Shown here in pieces: positions 25,852 through 35,178 of a stretch of DNA of 64,000 nucleotides. The number at the start of each line of letters is the position of its first letter. Position 1 is the stretch's first letter. The position numbers and the translations under genes were made by a program. Below the pieces are notes generated by a model. It saw only the letters and a program-made list of their open reading frames with translations. It was not told the origin of the DNA and did no database searches. This stretch comes from Deltaproteobacteria bacterium (lineage in GTDB: Bacteria > Myxococcota_C > UBA6777), in NCBI GenBank assembly GCA_006226375.1, contig SBHC01000071.1:35919-99918 (forward strand), in the 5' to 3' direction.

Positions 25852-27215
25852 GGTGAAGTGCTCGTTCCGTTGGGTTCAAAGGAGCGGTTGATGTGTGGCG
25901 TTTGGGCTGGCAAATCCACCTGGAGCCTCGTACCCTGTCCTGGATGGGATTCGACTGTCAAGGTTCCATCCAGCAATTCACAGCGTTCTCGAATACTTCG
26001 CAAACCGTGACCTTCTATCACAGTTGGATTGTAGTGAAAGCCCTTCCCGTTATCTTTCACTTGGAGCGTCACGACGTTGTGGTCGTGCGTGAGTGTAACG
26101 GAAGCTTCTTGAGCGTCTGCATGCTTGGTGATGTTGTGAAGGGCTTCTTGAGCGATCCGGTACAAGACGTTCTCCACACGCAGCGAGGGCCGCTCTTTCT
26201 CCGACTCCGGCCAGGATACGGTGAGGTCGATGACAGTCTCGGTTGGGAGAGAGTTGCACAGACGTTGCAGCGCGCTGGGCAGCCCCAATTCCTGAACGAC
26301 TGTGGGGCCCAAGCGATGCACGGCACGTCGAACTTCGTCGATGGTGTGGTCGGTCATTGCGAGGGTTTGCTGGGCCAACTCCGCGCCTTGGGCAGGGGAA
26401 AGAGTCTGTTGCGCGAGCAGCTGCAGTTGCAGGCGTACGGCCGTGAGTGACTGACCCACAGAGTCATGCAACTCTCTTGCAATGGCCCTTCGCTCCTCGT
26501 CCTGCAACGCAAGGACCTTGTCGGTCAGTTCGCGCAGGCGGCTTTCTTTGTGTTGGAGCTGTTGGTAGGCGCCGTTGAGTTCGGATGTTCTCTGCTGGAC
26601 TTTGTCTTCCAGGTTTTGGTTGAGCTTGGAGAGTTCGATCTGGGCCTGTGTGAGTTGCTTGAGGGCGTCAAGCAGTTGCGACTCGGCCGTTCGCGTGGTT
26701 TGCAGCGAGATCGTATACAAGGCCCACGCCAGCACCAGGCCAAACGCCGTGAAAATCAAGAGCAAGTGGAGCGTGTTGCGACGCAGTGACGCGGTCCTCA
26801 TCCCAACCCAGACATAGCCAACAGATTGCTGCCCCAAAACAATAGGAGTGGACGTCCATAACGCACGAGGTCGCGACGTTTGTGGGGAGTTGCAGCGTCC
26901 TACGACTTTGCGATGTTGGTTCCAAATCTCGATGCACTCCAGCTGCTCTGGGGCGTGGTATCTCTTCAGATGTTGGAGAAGCTTTCGGGCGTTGTACGAC
27001 CACATCACCGGATAACGCTGGGCTTCCTGCTGAACAAACGAGACCAGCCGCTGGGAGAAAGACTGCGACTGCTGTTGCAGTAACTGGTATTGCAAGACAA
27101 AGTAAGCGATCGGTGCGCTCAAGGATATGGCGAGCGCCAAGGCAAAGACCAGCGGCTGAAGTTTGCGGGCCAGCGACGCGGAGAGGGAGCGTTGGTTCCA
27201 GCGCTGAGGACTCAT
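25848..27215 (-). CDS. Membrane histidine kinase, HisKA_3 (NarX/DesK type)
   Basis: A 455-residue kinase with two membrane helices (about 18-42 and 148-168) flanking a periplasmic sensor domain of about 105 residues. The cytoplasmic part has a coiled coil and then the HisKA_3 H-box in EERRAIARELHDSVGQSLTAV, followed by a HATPase: ALHNITKHADAQ, DNGKGFHYN and GHGLRSIRERCELLDG. Gene order is PstS-like protein, kinase, regulator, with 4-base overlaps at both junctions. The periplasmic domain may therefore sense the state of the binding protein, a layout like other binding-protein-linked two-component systems. Confidence 0.94.
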   Translation of the reverse strand: MSPQRWNQRSLSASLARKLQPLVFALALAISLSAPIAYFVLQYQLLQQQSQSFSQRLVSFVQQEAQRYPVMWSYNARKLLQHLKRYHAPEQLECIEIWNQHRKVVGRCNSPQTSRPRALWTSTPIVLGQQSVGYVWVGMRTASLRRNTLHLLLIFTAFGLVLAWALYTISLQTTRTAESQLLDALKQLTQAQIELSKLNQNLEDKVQQRTSELNGAYQQLQHKESRLRELTDKVLALQDEERRAIARELHDSVGQSLTAVRLQLQLLAQQTLSPAQGAELAQQTLAMTDHTIDEVRRAVHRLGPTVVQELGLPSALQRLCNSLPTETVIDLTVSWPESEKERPSLRVENVLYRIAQEALHNITKHADAQEASVTLTHDHNVVTLQVKDNGKGFHYNPTVIEGHGLRSIRERCELLDGTLTVESHPGQGTRLQVDLPAQTPHINRSFEPNGTSTSP

Positions 27216-28159
27216 GGCGTTTTCCCCGGTTGGAGCGGGAGATAACCATAGCGACGAATGAGGACCTGGGTCGATGGAGCGAACACAAAGCGAAGGAAGT
27301 CAAGGGCCTGTTGGTGAGGAGCGCCCAACGTGACAAACAGCAACTGCTTGGCGAAAGGATAGCTTCCTTGTTCGAGCGCTTGGAGCGAAGGGTTGTGGCC
27401 GTGAAGCGGAAGGATACGAAGAGGTAACTTCTGCGATCGAATCAGTCCATAGTCCAACAAACCGATGGCCCCTCGGGTTTCCAGTAGCGCTCGTTGCATT
27501 TGTTGGTCGCTGTACAACACACGCCACCTGCGGGCTTTGTAGGCTTGGCTGTTGATCTCTGCGAACCGAGGAAAGGCTCGCTCCACTGCGCGGTGGCTGG
27601 AGTCGCCACGTTCTCTCTGAAGTACAACCACGCGTTGACCGTTGGGCCAGTGCCGCTGTTTGCCAGCGTACAAGTCAAACAAGTGCTTCTTGTTCACGGC
27701 TGTGATGGGGACTGTGGGATGCGCCGCTAGCACGACGGCTACCTTTGCATAGGGAAAGAGCCGGAGCTGTGGCGATTGTTCTCGCTTCTTGAGCGGTCGG
27801 GAGAGCAACCCGACGTGGACGGCTTTTTCTCTGACGGCGTGAATCCCCCCCGTTGAACCGATGCTATCGTACAAACGAATGGATGAGGGAGGCTTCTTGC
27901 TGTGCTTGAGATACGCTTGGACCAAAAGGCGAGTGAGCGGAAGATTGCTCCCAGATCCCGCAATCTTCAACACGCGTGACGATGGGAAAGGGGGGCGGTG
28001 CTCGTGTGGCTTCTTGGGCTGCTCTTGAGGTGGAGGTGTACCCAAAGGAAGCCACAACACGCCCCAAGCCACCGCAGAAAGCAGCACAAGCAGCAAGGCG
28101 ATGTACTGGAGCAGAGAGGGCTGTCTGGAAAGAGGCTGGGGCTGTTCCGGCTGATTCAT
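27212..28159 (-). CDS. PstS-like periplasmic binding protein, membrane-anchored
   Basis: A 315-residue protein with a short polar N-terminus, one membrane helix (about 17-40, YIALLLVLLSAVAWGVLWLPL) and a PBP_like_2 domain: LKIAGSGSNLPLTRLLVQAY, DSIGSTGGIHAV, VGLLSRPLK, then GDSSHRAVERAF and GAIGLLDYGL. These are the phosphate-binding-type motifs of PstS, with the loops for oxyanion contact. No permease genes follow, and the protein is coupled to a histidine kinase, so it probably works as a sensor component rather than in transport. ATG 28159 is preferred over TTG 28168; no strong ribosome site is seen for either. Confidence 0.82.
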   Translation of the reverse strand: MNQPEQPQPLSRQPSLLQYIALLLVLLSAVAWGVLWLPLGTPPPQEQPKKPHEHRPPFPSSRVLKIAGSGSNLPLTRLLVQAYLKHSKKPPSSIRLYDSIGSTGGIHAVREKAVHVGLLSRPLKKREQSPQLRLFPYAKVAVVLAAHPTVPITAVNKKHLFDLYAGKQRHWPNGQRVVVLQRERGDSSHRAVERAFPRFAEINSQAYKARRWRVLYSDQQMQRALLETRGAIGLLDYGLIRSQKLPLRILPLHGHNPSLQALEQGSYPFAKQLLFVTLGAPHQQALDFLRFVFAPSTQVLIRRYGYLPLQPGKTP

Positions 28160-28459
28160 GTTGTGCAAGGTGGCTTTTGTGGTAAGGTTTTGTTGAATCT
28201 TTGCAGGAGTCTACAAGGGAACAAGAGGAGTATAGCATGACTTTTCGTTGGTGTTGGGTCGTTGTTCCTGTTGTTCCTGGATACACCGAAACCTGCAACT
28301 CACTCCTCTTCGTCCTGCTTTGTTTTCCTCTCTCTTCCTGTCCTGTTTCCCTCTTCGCGTGTGTTTCTCTTGGAAACAATCTGGGATTCCAGTATGGTGG
28401 GGCTGCGTCTATTCTCTTGCCTCCAGTGAAACTTGATCGACTACAAAGGATGGAAATCT

Positions 28460-29365
28460 ATGCCGCTCGCTCCGTTGGCAGAACCCAAGAGTTTTTTGAC
28501 TCGTGCTTGGGGGTTTGCAAAAGGGTTCGTCGCGATCTCGGTGCTGTTGCCCGCGTTGGTGCTTATTAACGTAATGCAAACCTTGAGCGCGGTGCTGGTT
28601 CCTATCTCGCGCCCGTTGGTTCGCCAGATCAATCGTTTCTTTGCCAACTTTTGGTGGAGCTGGGTGGTGATTTGGTCGAAGTGGTACGGCGTGAAGGTTC
28701 ACTTCCACGGGGACGATGTTCCTGAACGAGAGAACGCCTTGGTTGTGTGCAATCACCAGGAGATGTCGGATATCTTGACGTTGTTCTTCCTGGCGCGGGC
28801 GAAAAAGAGCCTGGGCGATCTGAAGTTCTACGCCAAAAACATGATCAAGTATGTGCCTGGTATTGGTTGGGGGATGCTGTTTTTGGATTGCATCTTCCTC
28901 AAGAGAAACTGGACCAGCGACCACAAACACATCGAGAAGACTTTTGATAAGATCAACCGATACAAGATTCCATTGTGGCTTGTGTCGTATGTGGAGGGCA
29001 CGCGAGCACGGCCTTCGAAGATTAAGCAGAGCCAGGAGTTTGCCAAAAAAGCCGGGTTGGTTCCCTCTGAGCATGTGTTGATTCCCAGAACCAAAGGCTT
29101 TGTGGCGACCATGGAAGGACTTCGCAACCATCTTGACGCTGTCTACGATCTGACCATCGCGTATGAGGACGGTGTTCCGTCTCTCTGGCAGTGGGCGAAA
29201 GGCTACGTTTGTGATGTTCACATCCACGTCCGACGCTTTCCCACGGATAACATTCCAGAGGACTCTGAGGAGTTATCCCAATGGTTGATTGAGCGGTACC
29301 AGGTCAAGGACAAGCTCCTCGACTCGTACTACAAAGACGGTGAAATTCGCGAAGACCTGGGATAG
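28460..29365 (+). CDS. PlsC-family lysophospholipid acyltransferase
   Basis: A 301-residue membrane acyltransferase. After a hydrophobic N-terminal segment (FVAISVLLPALVLINVMQ) it has the catalytic H-x4-D as NHQEMSD and the downstream VEGTRARPSKIK motif (EGTR), as in the eukaryotic-type AGPAT family. KFYAKNMIKYVPGIGWGM is the typical block II. It should transfer an acyl chain to a lysophospholipid at the inner membrane. ATG 28460 follows GGATGGAAATCT; an in-frame TTG upstream is not needed. It is followed by a second acyltransferase and the patatin gene on the same strand, indicating lipid remodelling. Confidence 0.92.
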   Translation: MPLAPLAEPKSFLTRAWGFAKGFVAISVLLPALVLINVMQTLSAVLVPISRPLVRQINRFFANFWWSWVVIWSKWYGVKVHFHGDDVPERENALVVCNHQEMSDILTLFFLARAKKSLGDLKFYAKNMIKYVPGIGWGMLFLDCIFLKRNWTSDHKHIEKTFDKINRYKIPLWLVSYVEGTRARPSKIKQSQEFAKKAGLVPSEHVLIPRTKGFVATMEGLRNHLDAVYDLTIAYEDGVPSLWQWAKGYVCDVHIHVRRFPTDNIPEDSEELSQWLIERYQVKDKLLDSYYKDGEIREDLG

Positions 29366-29470
29366 AGAGGCCGCCGCCTCATACATTCGGTTCATTCGTC
29401 TTGAATGGGGACGTCGAGTTTACAGGGCAGAGGGAGCGATGTTGGATGTCGTCTCCCCAAAGAGGAAAGC

Positions 29471-30289
29471 ATGAGTCAGCTTGGTGCTTCGTTTGTTGCA
29501 GGTCCGCTTCGGTTTGAAAGTGCCTATCGCCTTCTCAAACCATGGCGATGGTTGTTTAACCCGATGTTCCTTGGATTTGAGTACATACCGGGACACAATC
29601 GGCTGCTGTTTGTCGGCAACCACACCCTGTTTGGTTTGCTGGACGCTCCTTTGTTGTTGGCTGAGCTGTGGCGGGAGCAAGGTGTCTGGCCTCGACCCTT
29701 GGGCGATCACATCCACTTCAAAATTCCCGGATGGCGCGAACTGATCGAAGCCTTTGGTGTGGTCGATGGCACGCGAGAGAATTGCGCTGCTGTGATGCGA
29801 GAGGGAGACCCTATGATTGTCTTCCCAGGTGGAGCGCGCGAAGTCGCCAAGCGAAAAGGAGAGAAGTACAAGCTCATTTGGAAAGAGCGGACGGGCTTCG
29901 TCCGGATGGCGATGCAGCATGGCTACACCATCGTTCCGTTTGCAGCCGTTGGTGCGGAAGATGCTTACGATCTCAAGATGGACACCAACGATCTGATGGA
30001 CACCCACATCGGAGGGTTCGTCAGAGCACTTGGTCTTCGGGAAGAGTTGGTTTGGCCGATCGCGACGGGGATTGGGCCGACGCCGCTTCCACGGCCTCAG
30101 CGGTTCTACTTCAAGATCTGTCCCCCCATCGAAACGGAGATGCACCAGGACGACTTTGAGTGCAAAGAGACTCGCCTGGAGCTGCGGGAACAAGTGCAAA
30201 CCTCCATCGAGAACGCCATTGAAGAATTGTTAGAGATCCAGGCCAACGATCCTCAGAAAGTCCGGTGGCCCCATCTCTTTGGTGCATGA
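29471..30289 (+). CDS. PlsC/DAGAT-like acyltransferase
   Basis: A 272-residue acyltransferase of the group that includes plant phytyl-ester synthase and DAGAT-like proteins. It has H-x4-D in VGNHTLFGLLDAP, then LGDHIHFKIPGWRELIEAFG, FPGGAREVAKRKGEKY (block III) and GYTIVPFAAVGAEDAY. It may make triacylglycerol or wax-like esters, or acylate lysolipids. AGGAAAGC directly before ATG 29471 sets the start, 105 bases after the previous gene. Together with the first acyltransferase and the patatin it could store or exchange acyl chains. Confidence 0.9.
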   Translation: MSQLGASFVAGPLRFESAYRLLKPWRWLFNPMFLGFEYIPGHNRLLFVGNHTLFGLLDAPLLLAELWREQGVWPRPLGDHIHFKIPGWRELIEAFGVVDGTRENCAAVMREGDPMIVFPGGAREVAKRKGEKYKLIWKERTGFVRMAMQHGYTIVPFAAVGAEDAYDLKMDTNDLMDTHIGGFVRALGLREELVWPIATGIGPTPLPRPQRFYFKICPPIETEMHQDDFECKETRLELREQVQTSIENAIEELLEIQANDPQKVRWPHLFGA

Positions 30290-30518
30290 GAAGCCTTGTT
30301 CCTGAAGCGCTTGCAAAAAAATAGTTTTTGTAGATTCCGAATGCGTGATACAAACAATTTCTATTCATGAATGTATTCTAAAATTTTGAGCAGACCCATC
30401 TCTGTCTTGTGTGCTTAGCGTTGGTTTTTTTGAGCCGGGCATCGTGTGTCTTTTGAAATTGGACTGAGCTTTGGGTGCTTTCCGTGCGTTGTTGTCGATC
30501 ATTCAAGGAGGAGCGATC

Positions 30519-33500
30519 ATGGCAGAGTTGCAGGAACCGAACGAGAATTCTTGGTTTCAACGTATTCGAGGGGTGATGGCGACGCTGGCTGTTCTTCAGC
30601 CTGTGTTGCTTATCTTTGTGGTGGTTTTGGTGCTTCCCTTTACATCCTGGAAGACTTCCATACCGGTTTTGGGGTCGATGTATGGGATGACGGGGAACCT
30701 GTTCTCGGATTATGAATTTTGGGGAGGGCTGCTGTACGCAGTCACATTGTCGGGTGTGTGGTGGGCTTTGTTGTTGAGTGTTTGCACCATTTTGGATACC
30801 GAGCGAGACAAGGAGCGAGCCCATTCGAAAGAGGGTTTGCCTCCCTGGCTTCCCGATGCCAACAAAGACAGCTGGCTGACGTTGCCAGTCCCCAACAAGA
30901 CATCCATCCGAGGTTTGTGGGTTCTGGTTGTTCTCCTGCTCGTCCCCATGTTCCACACGACCAAACAGTTCCAGACTCTTGGCGGGTTGGTTGTGGGCTT
31001 CTTGCTAGCGTACTTCTTTCTTGTTGGAATGGCTTGGTTAACGTTGAGTGTGAGCCAAGTCGAAATGCACGAGCATCCCGACGATGAGACTCTACATGAG
31101 GTCAGGGTATTTAAGACCATGTGGCTCTCGCAGCTGATGCCTCCTCGCCCTGAGGCTCCTCGATGGCCGACCCGGTGGACGCGGAAGCTACTGCATGAGA
31201 TGACGACCTTTGCCCGCAACGTCGGCCTCTCGCCTGTGGCGTTCATGGGGCGAAACAAACAGTTGTTGGCGGGTGGTCATTTGTTTGCTGCCTTGAACAT
31301 TTTTGGCTTGCTCACGTTGTTGTTTGTGTTTCTGTTTGCTCTCCATCCTTCGTTGATGGGTTCCGCTTGGTTGCCTGAGTTTCCAGCCGTGGCGTTTGTG
31401 TTTGCCTGGCTCTCTGTGGTGGTCTGGGCTGTGTCTGGAGTGTGGCTTCATTTGCGGCCCTATCGGTTTATGATTGTCGCGGCGTTGCTGTGGACCTGGT
31501 TCTGGTATTTTGTTGGAGAATACACTGTCCCTGCGTTTGTGTGTCTGGGATTGTCTGGCGTATTCCTGGTGTACCTTCTTCGGGGGACTTCTTTGCTCCG
31601 AGGGCTCGCTATTGTGCTGATGGCTTCTTGGATTGGAGTCGCTTATCTTGGTGGCTACGATGCGAAAGAACTGGTTAACCCTGCCCATACCTTTTCGTTG
31701 GACCATGTCACGATTCGTATGCCCAAGAAGTACTACTCTTCGCAAATCCTATACCCGGAAGAATTGCTCTGTTCGCTCAATCGTTCCAAATCCAAGTCTC
31801 TTGATGCTTCTGCTGGGGTCTGCAAGACGTTGCATAAGGTTGACCGGTCGGTCTCATCTAGCAAGGAGCGTTGGAAGCTACGGAAGGCCAATATCTTGCA
31901 ACGACGGTGTGAAAAACCAACGTTGATTCTGGCCGCAGCAAGTGGAGGAGGCATCCTTGCTGCGGGTTGGACCACGCGGGTGTTAACGTCTCTTCAACGA
32001 GCCTATCCGCCGTTGGCCCAAGAGCTACGTTTGATCAGCGCGAACTCCGGTGGATCCGTTGGAACGGCGCATTATTTGAATGGGTTTCATGCCACAACAA
32101 AGAAAGCGAGAGCGAAGAACACAAAGAAGCGAAAGCAAACACCCCAATCGAAAAAAAATGTGATGGGATACAACTGCGATGAAGAGTTTAGTGAATCTGG
32201 TTTGCCCAAACCCAACAAGGACCTGAATGTCTTTGGGCAAATCATGAACAACTCGGTTCGCAGTAGCCTTTCCGTGACAGGGTATGGTTTGTTTTTTGTA
32301 GATATGCTGCGACTGTTCTTGCCGATTAAGCTGGCCACTGGGCGGGGTCAAATGTTGGACCAAAACTGGAGTCATTACGCGAGTGAGTGGCTTTGCAACA
32401 AGTGGTGCGATGAGAAAGCTGGCTCCTTCAACGCGAAGACTTGCCGTTTATGCCGAAAGCGCAAGCGGATACGTCTGTACGATTTGAGAGAGCCGATTCG
32501 TGACGGCAAACTGCCTGGATTTATCTTCCACTCTACAGTGATGGAAACGGGAGAGCTTCTTGCTCTTACGCCTTTGTCTGTTGTGTCGCAGCGGCAATGG
32601 AAAGGTCAGACCTACTGTGATTTGTTGGACCGAAGGCGAGCAAAACAAGGCTCCAAAGCGGGTCCAAAGATCGAGTTGGACTCCGATTACGAAGTGGATC
32701 GGTTTATCAACATCCGGACGCTGTCGCATTTTATGAATCCCAAGTCGATTTGCTTTGAAGGAAAGAAGCTATCCCATTATACGTTGGATCTTTGGTCCGC
32801 AGCTCGCTTGTCAGCGACCTTTTCGTACGTTAGCCCGGCAGCGCGAGCTGTGTTGAACCAAGGCTCCTTGTACAAAGGGAAGACACCCAAACAAACCCGT
32901 GAAAGCCTTCCTGATGGCTTTGGTTTGAAACAGTGGGGACGAGAAGAGTGGGCCTCGAAAAAACGTATCTACAACCCCAGCGGGCTACCCTCCACAAACC
33001 TTGGCTACAAAGCTATCAAAAATAGCAAGGACCTGGAAAACATGAAGCTACATCTTATCGATGGTGGCTATCATGAGAACTACGGGGTGCAGACGATCCT
33101 GGCTTGGCTGGACTCCATTCTTCATTACTACACAGATATCTGGTTGGATAAAAGCTTGAACAATGAAGACGACGAACCCCGCAAATGCGGTCTCATCAAC
33201 CCCAGCCCTGCAAGGAAGAATGCGCTTCAGCGAATGATCTCAAGGTGGAGGGGGGAAGGAAAAAGTCAGGTGGAAATCAACAACCGTTTGGAGCAAAAGC
33301 CCGCATTCCGGTTGCATCGCCGTCTGCCGTTTGGTCGGATTGTGCTGATTGAGATTCGGGCAGGCAAAGACAGCAAGAGGTTAACCGAACCGTCAGCTGG
33401 CTCTTGGAGTGCTGCTCTACTTGGGCCTTTCTTGGGGTTGTTGTCGTCCTGGTCCTTGTCGCAACGTAGCTCCAACGATAGCTTGTTGTATCAGATGAGA

Positions 33501-33830
33501 ATGCGGCTTAAGGAGTATGACATACCTTTCGAGTCGTTTGTGTTCTCTTATCCCAAAAATGGCCCGCTCTCGTGGCACCTTTCAAATGACCAAAAGGCTG
33601 ATATCTGTCGGGCCTGGACCGGAGAGCCTAAGAACGAGAAAGAACGGAAGGAAAGGGAGAAACTTAAGGATGTCGAGAGGAGCAAGTACGAGTACTTGTA
33701 CCAGAACAAACATGAGTTTAAGCGATTCATCCAGTTTGTTAGGAAGGAGCGCCCTTCGTCATGGAAGGAGTTGGAGGATTTTCTAAAGAGGTACCCACCG
33801 CTGCGACCTGTTCTGAAGAAGAAACCCTAG
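30519..33830 (+). CDS. Membrane patatin-like phospholipase
   Basis: A large (1103-residue) protein. The first 390 residues hold about eight to ten hydrophobic helices interrupted by hydrophilic loops. A patatin-type hydrolase follows: the oxyanion loop SGGGILAAGW (about 475), nucleophile elbow GGSVG with Ser513, and the catalytic Asp in LIDGGYHENYG (D848). The DGG-G signature and the 335-residue spacing, longer than usual, suggest insertions. GGAGGA six bases before ATG 30519 gives a firm start. It probably frees fatty acids from membrane lipids that the two upstream acyltransferases can re-use (inference). Confidence 0.9.
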   Translation: MAELQEPNENSWFQRIRGVMATLAVLQPVLLIFVVVLVLPFTSWKTSIPVLGSMYGMTGNLFSDYEFWGGLLYAVTLSGVWWALLLSVCTILDTERDKERAHSKEGLPPWLPDANKDSWLTLPVPNKTSIRGLWVLVVLLLVPMFHTTKQFQTLGGLVVGFLLAYFFLVGMAWLTLSVSQVEMHEHPDDETLHEVRVFKTMWLSQLMPPRPEAPRWPTRWTRKLLHEMTTFARNVGLSPVAFMGRNKQLLAGGHLFAALNIFGLLTLLFVFLFALHPSLMGSAWLPEFPAVAFVFAWLSVVVWAVSGVWLHLRPYRFMIVAALLWTWFWYFVGEYTVPAFVCLGLSGVFLVYLLRGTSLLRGLAIVLMASWIGVAYLGGYDAKELVNPAHTFSLDHVTIRMPKKYYSSQILYPEELLCSLNRSKSKSLDASAGVCKTLHKVDRSVSSSKERWKLRKANILQRRCEKPTLILAAASGGGILAAGWTTRVLTSLQRAYPPLAQELRLISANSGGSVGTAHYLNGFHATTKKARAKNTKKRKQTPQSKKNVMGYNCDEEFSESGLPKPNKDLNVFGQIMNNSVRSSLSVTGYGLFFVDMLRLFLPIKLATGRGQMLDQNWSHYASEWLCNKWCDEKAGSFNAKTCRLCRKRKRIRLYDLREPIRDGKLPGFIFHSTVMETGELLALTPLSVVSQRQWKGQTYCDLLDRRRAKQGSKAGPKIELDSDYEVDRFINIRTLSHFMNPKSICFEGKKLSHYTLDLWSAARLSATFSYVSPAARAVLNQGSLYKGKTPKQTRESLPDGFGLKQWGREEWASKKRIYNPSGLPSTNLGYKAIKNSKDLENMKLHLIDGGYHENYGVQTILAWLDSILHYYTDIWLDKSLNNEDDEPRKCGLINPSPARKNALQRMISRWRGEGKSQVEINNRLEQKPAFRLHRRLPFGRIVLIEIRAGKDSKRLTEPSAGSWSAALLGPFLGLLSSWSLSQRSSNDSLLYQMRMRLKEYDIPFESFVFSYPKNGPLSWHLSNDQKADICRAWTGEPKNEKERKEREKLKDVERSKYEYLYQNKHEFKRFIQFVRKERPSSWKELEDFLKRYPPLRPVLKKKP

Positions 33831-33900
33831 AGCGGATTCGATAGCTTCCCTTCCAGAAACTCCCCTCCTGAATACTTCCTCATACCAAGCTTCGTTTCTT

Positions 33901-34881
33901 TCAGTGTGACCCCGCAAAAGGCAGGTTGGTGACTTTGTATAGGCCGCTGCGTGCCGTGATGTAAAGGGTGGTGCGGCCTTCATCGCCGAAGGTGCAGTTG
34001 GTCGGTTGCTCAGGGACTTTGATGGTGCCCCACACGGTGCCGTCTTTCTTGAACACCTGGATGCCGTCTTGGGTCGCAATGTAGAGATTCTCACGGACAT
34101 CCAAGGTCATGCCGTCGGGGGATTTGGCCGTATCTGCCAGCTTTGCAAAAGAGGCAACGCTGCCATCGCTTGCAACGTCTCCCACATACAGGACTCCAGC
34201 AGCGGCGTCCACAAAGTACAAGCGGGCTTCATCTGGAGAGAGGATGATGCCGTTGGGGCGAGAGGCGTCTTCACCCTTCCACAACGCTGTAACGCTCTTG
34301 TCTGGGGCGATCCGGAACACACCGTTGAAGGTGAGCTCTTTCTCTCCCGTGACTGCGTAGGGTGGATCGGTGAAGTAGACGGAGCCGTCTTTCCGAACGG
34401 TCAGGTCGTTGGGGCCGTGGAACTTTTTGCCGTCAAAGGTTCCTGCCAAGGTCTCGATGGTTCCGTCCGATTGCGTCACAGAAATCCGTCGGGTGGTGCG
34501 CTCTGCAGCCAGCAGTCGTCCTTGTGTGTCGAAAGCCAGCCCGTTGGAGAAGTTGGTTGGTTCGCGGAACACCTTCAACGAGGAGGGCGGGGTGAGGATG
34601 TAGATCTTGCTGGACAAGATGTCGGAGAGGTACAATACGTTGTTCTTGCTGTCCCAGAGGGGTCCTTCGGAGAACACAAAATCTCCGCTGACTTTCTCTA
34701 CATTGCCGACGTTGTCCAATGGATTGTCAGAGACGGGCTCCGGTGTGGTTTCGACAGCAACGTCTTGAACAGAAGCGTCAACTCCGCCGTCACTTGTGGA
34801 AGATGACTCTGGGCCACATCGCGAGACCACAAAGACAGAAACAAACAACAAACGAAAGACGAGCCGATTGAGATTCCGCAA
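33901..34881 (-). CDS. SMP-30/gluconolactonase-like exported protein
   Basis: A 326-residue exported protein. The N-terminus (MRNLNRLVFRLLFVSVFVV) ends in SRC, a weak lipobox because Arg is at -1. A Ser/Asp-rich linker leads to an SMP-30-type six-bladed propeller: FSEGPLWDSKNNVLYLSDI, NFSNGLAFDTQGRLLAAE, FHGPNDLTVRKDGSVYFTDPP, RPNGIILSPDEARLYFVD, SPDGMTLDVRENLYIATQ. These contain the metal-binding Glu/Asn/Asp pattern of gluconolactonases. The start is TTG 34881 with GGAG seven bases upstream. It may act on a lactone in the periplasm; it stands alone. Confidence 0.88.
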   Translation of the reverse strand: MRNLNRLVFRLLFVSVFVVSRCGPESSSTSDGGVDASVQDVAVETTPEPVSDNPLDNVGNVEKVSGDFVFSEGPLWDSKNNVLYLSDILSSKIYILTPPSSLKVFREPTNFSNGLAFDTQGRLLAAERTTRRISVTQSDGTIETLAGTFDGKKFHGPNDLTVRKDGSVYFTDPPYAVTGEKELTFNGVFRIAPDKSVTALWKGEDASRPNGIILSPDEARLYFVDAAAGVLYVGDVASDGSVASFAKLADTAKSPDGMTLDVRENLYIATQDGIQVFKKDGTVWGTIKVPEQPTNCTFGDEGRTTLYITARSGLYKVTNLPFAGSH

Positions 34882-35178
34882 CTTGATGCTCCTGACCGTA
34901 TCCTTGGATCGAAGGGGAAGTTGGCTTCCCTCGAAGGTGTCCTACTTTGATTGCGCAATATCCCTTGGGACAAGCGTTTCTCATGAGAAGAGAGTTCCTC
35001 ACTATACAGAGGAGTGGCCGTGTGAACAAAAAGAAAGAGGAACACAACATCATTTTTTTGAAAATGATCGTGAACGCTGGGATGGGTGGATGACACTAAG
35101 TTGTCGAACCACGGAAGAGGCCTATGTTTTCGTTTGCGATGTAGAGCCTGTGAGTCTGTTTGTCTCTCGGAGAGATCG
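34882..35178. other. Divergent promoter gap
   Basis: No gene seen. The gap must hold the promoters of the SMP-30-like gene and of the sigma/kinase operon. A run of T and A at about 35051-35060 lies near its right end. An in-frame upstream start for sigma at 35086 is less likely than 35179. Confidence 0.4.
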
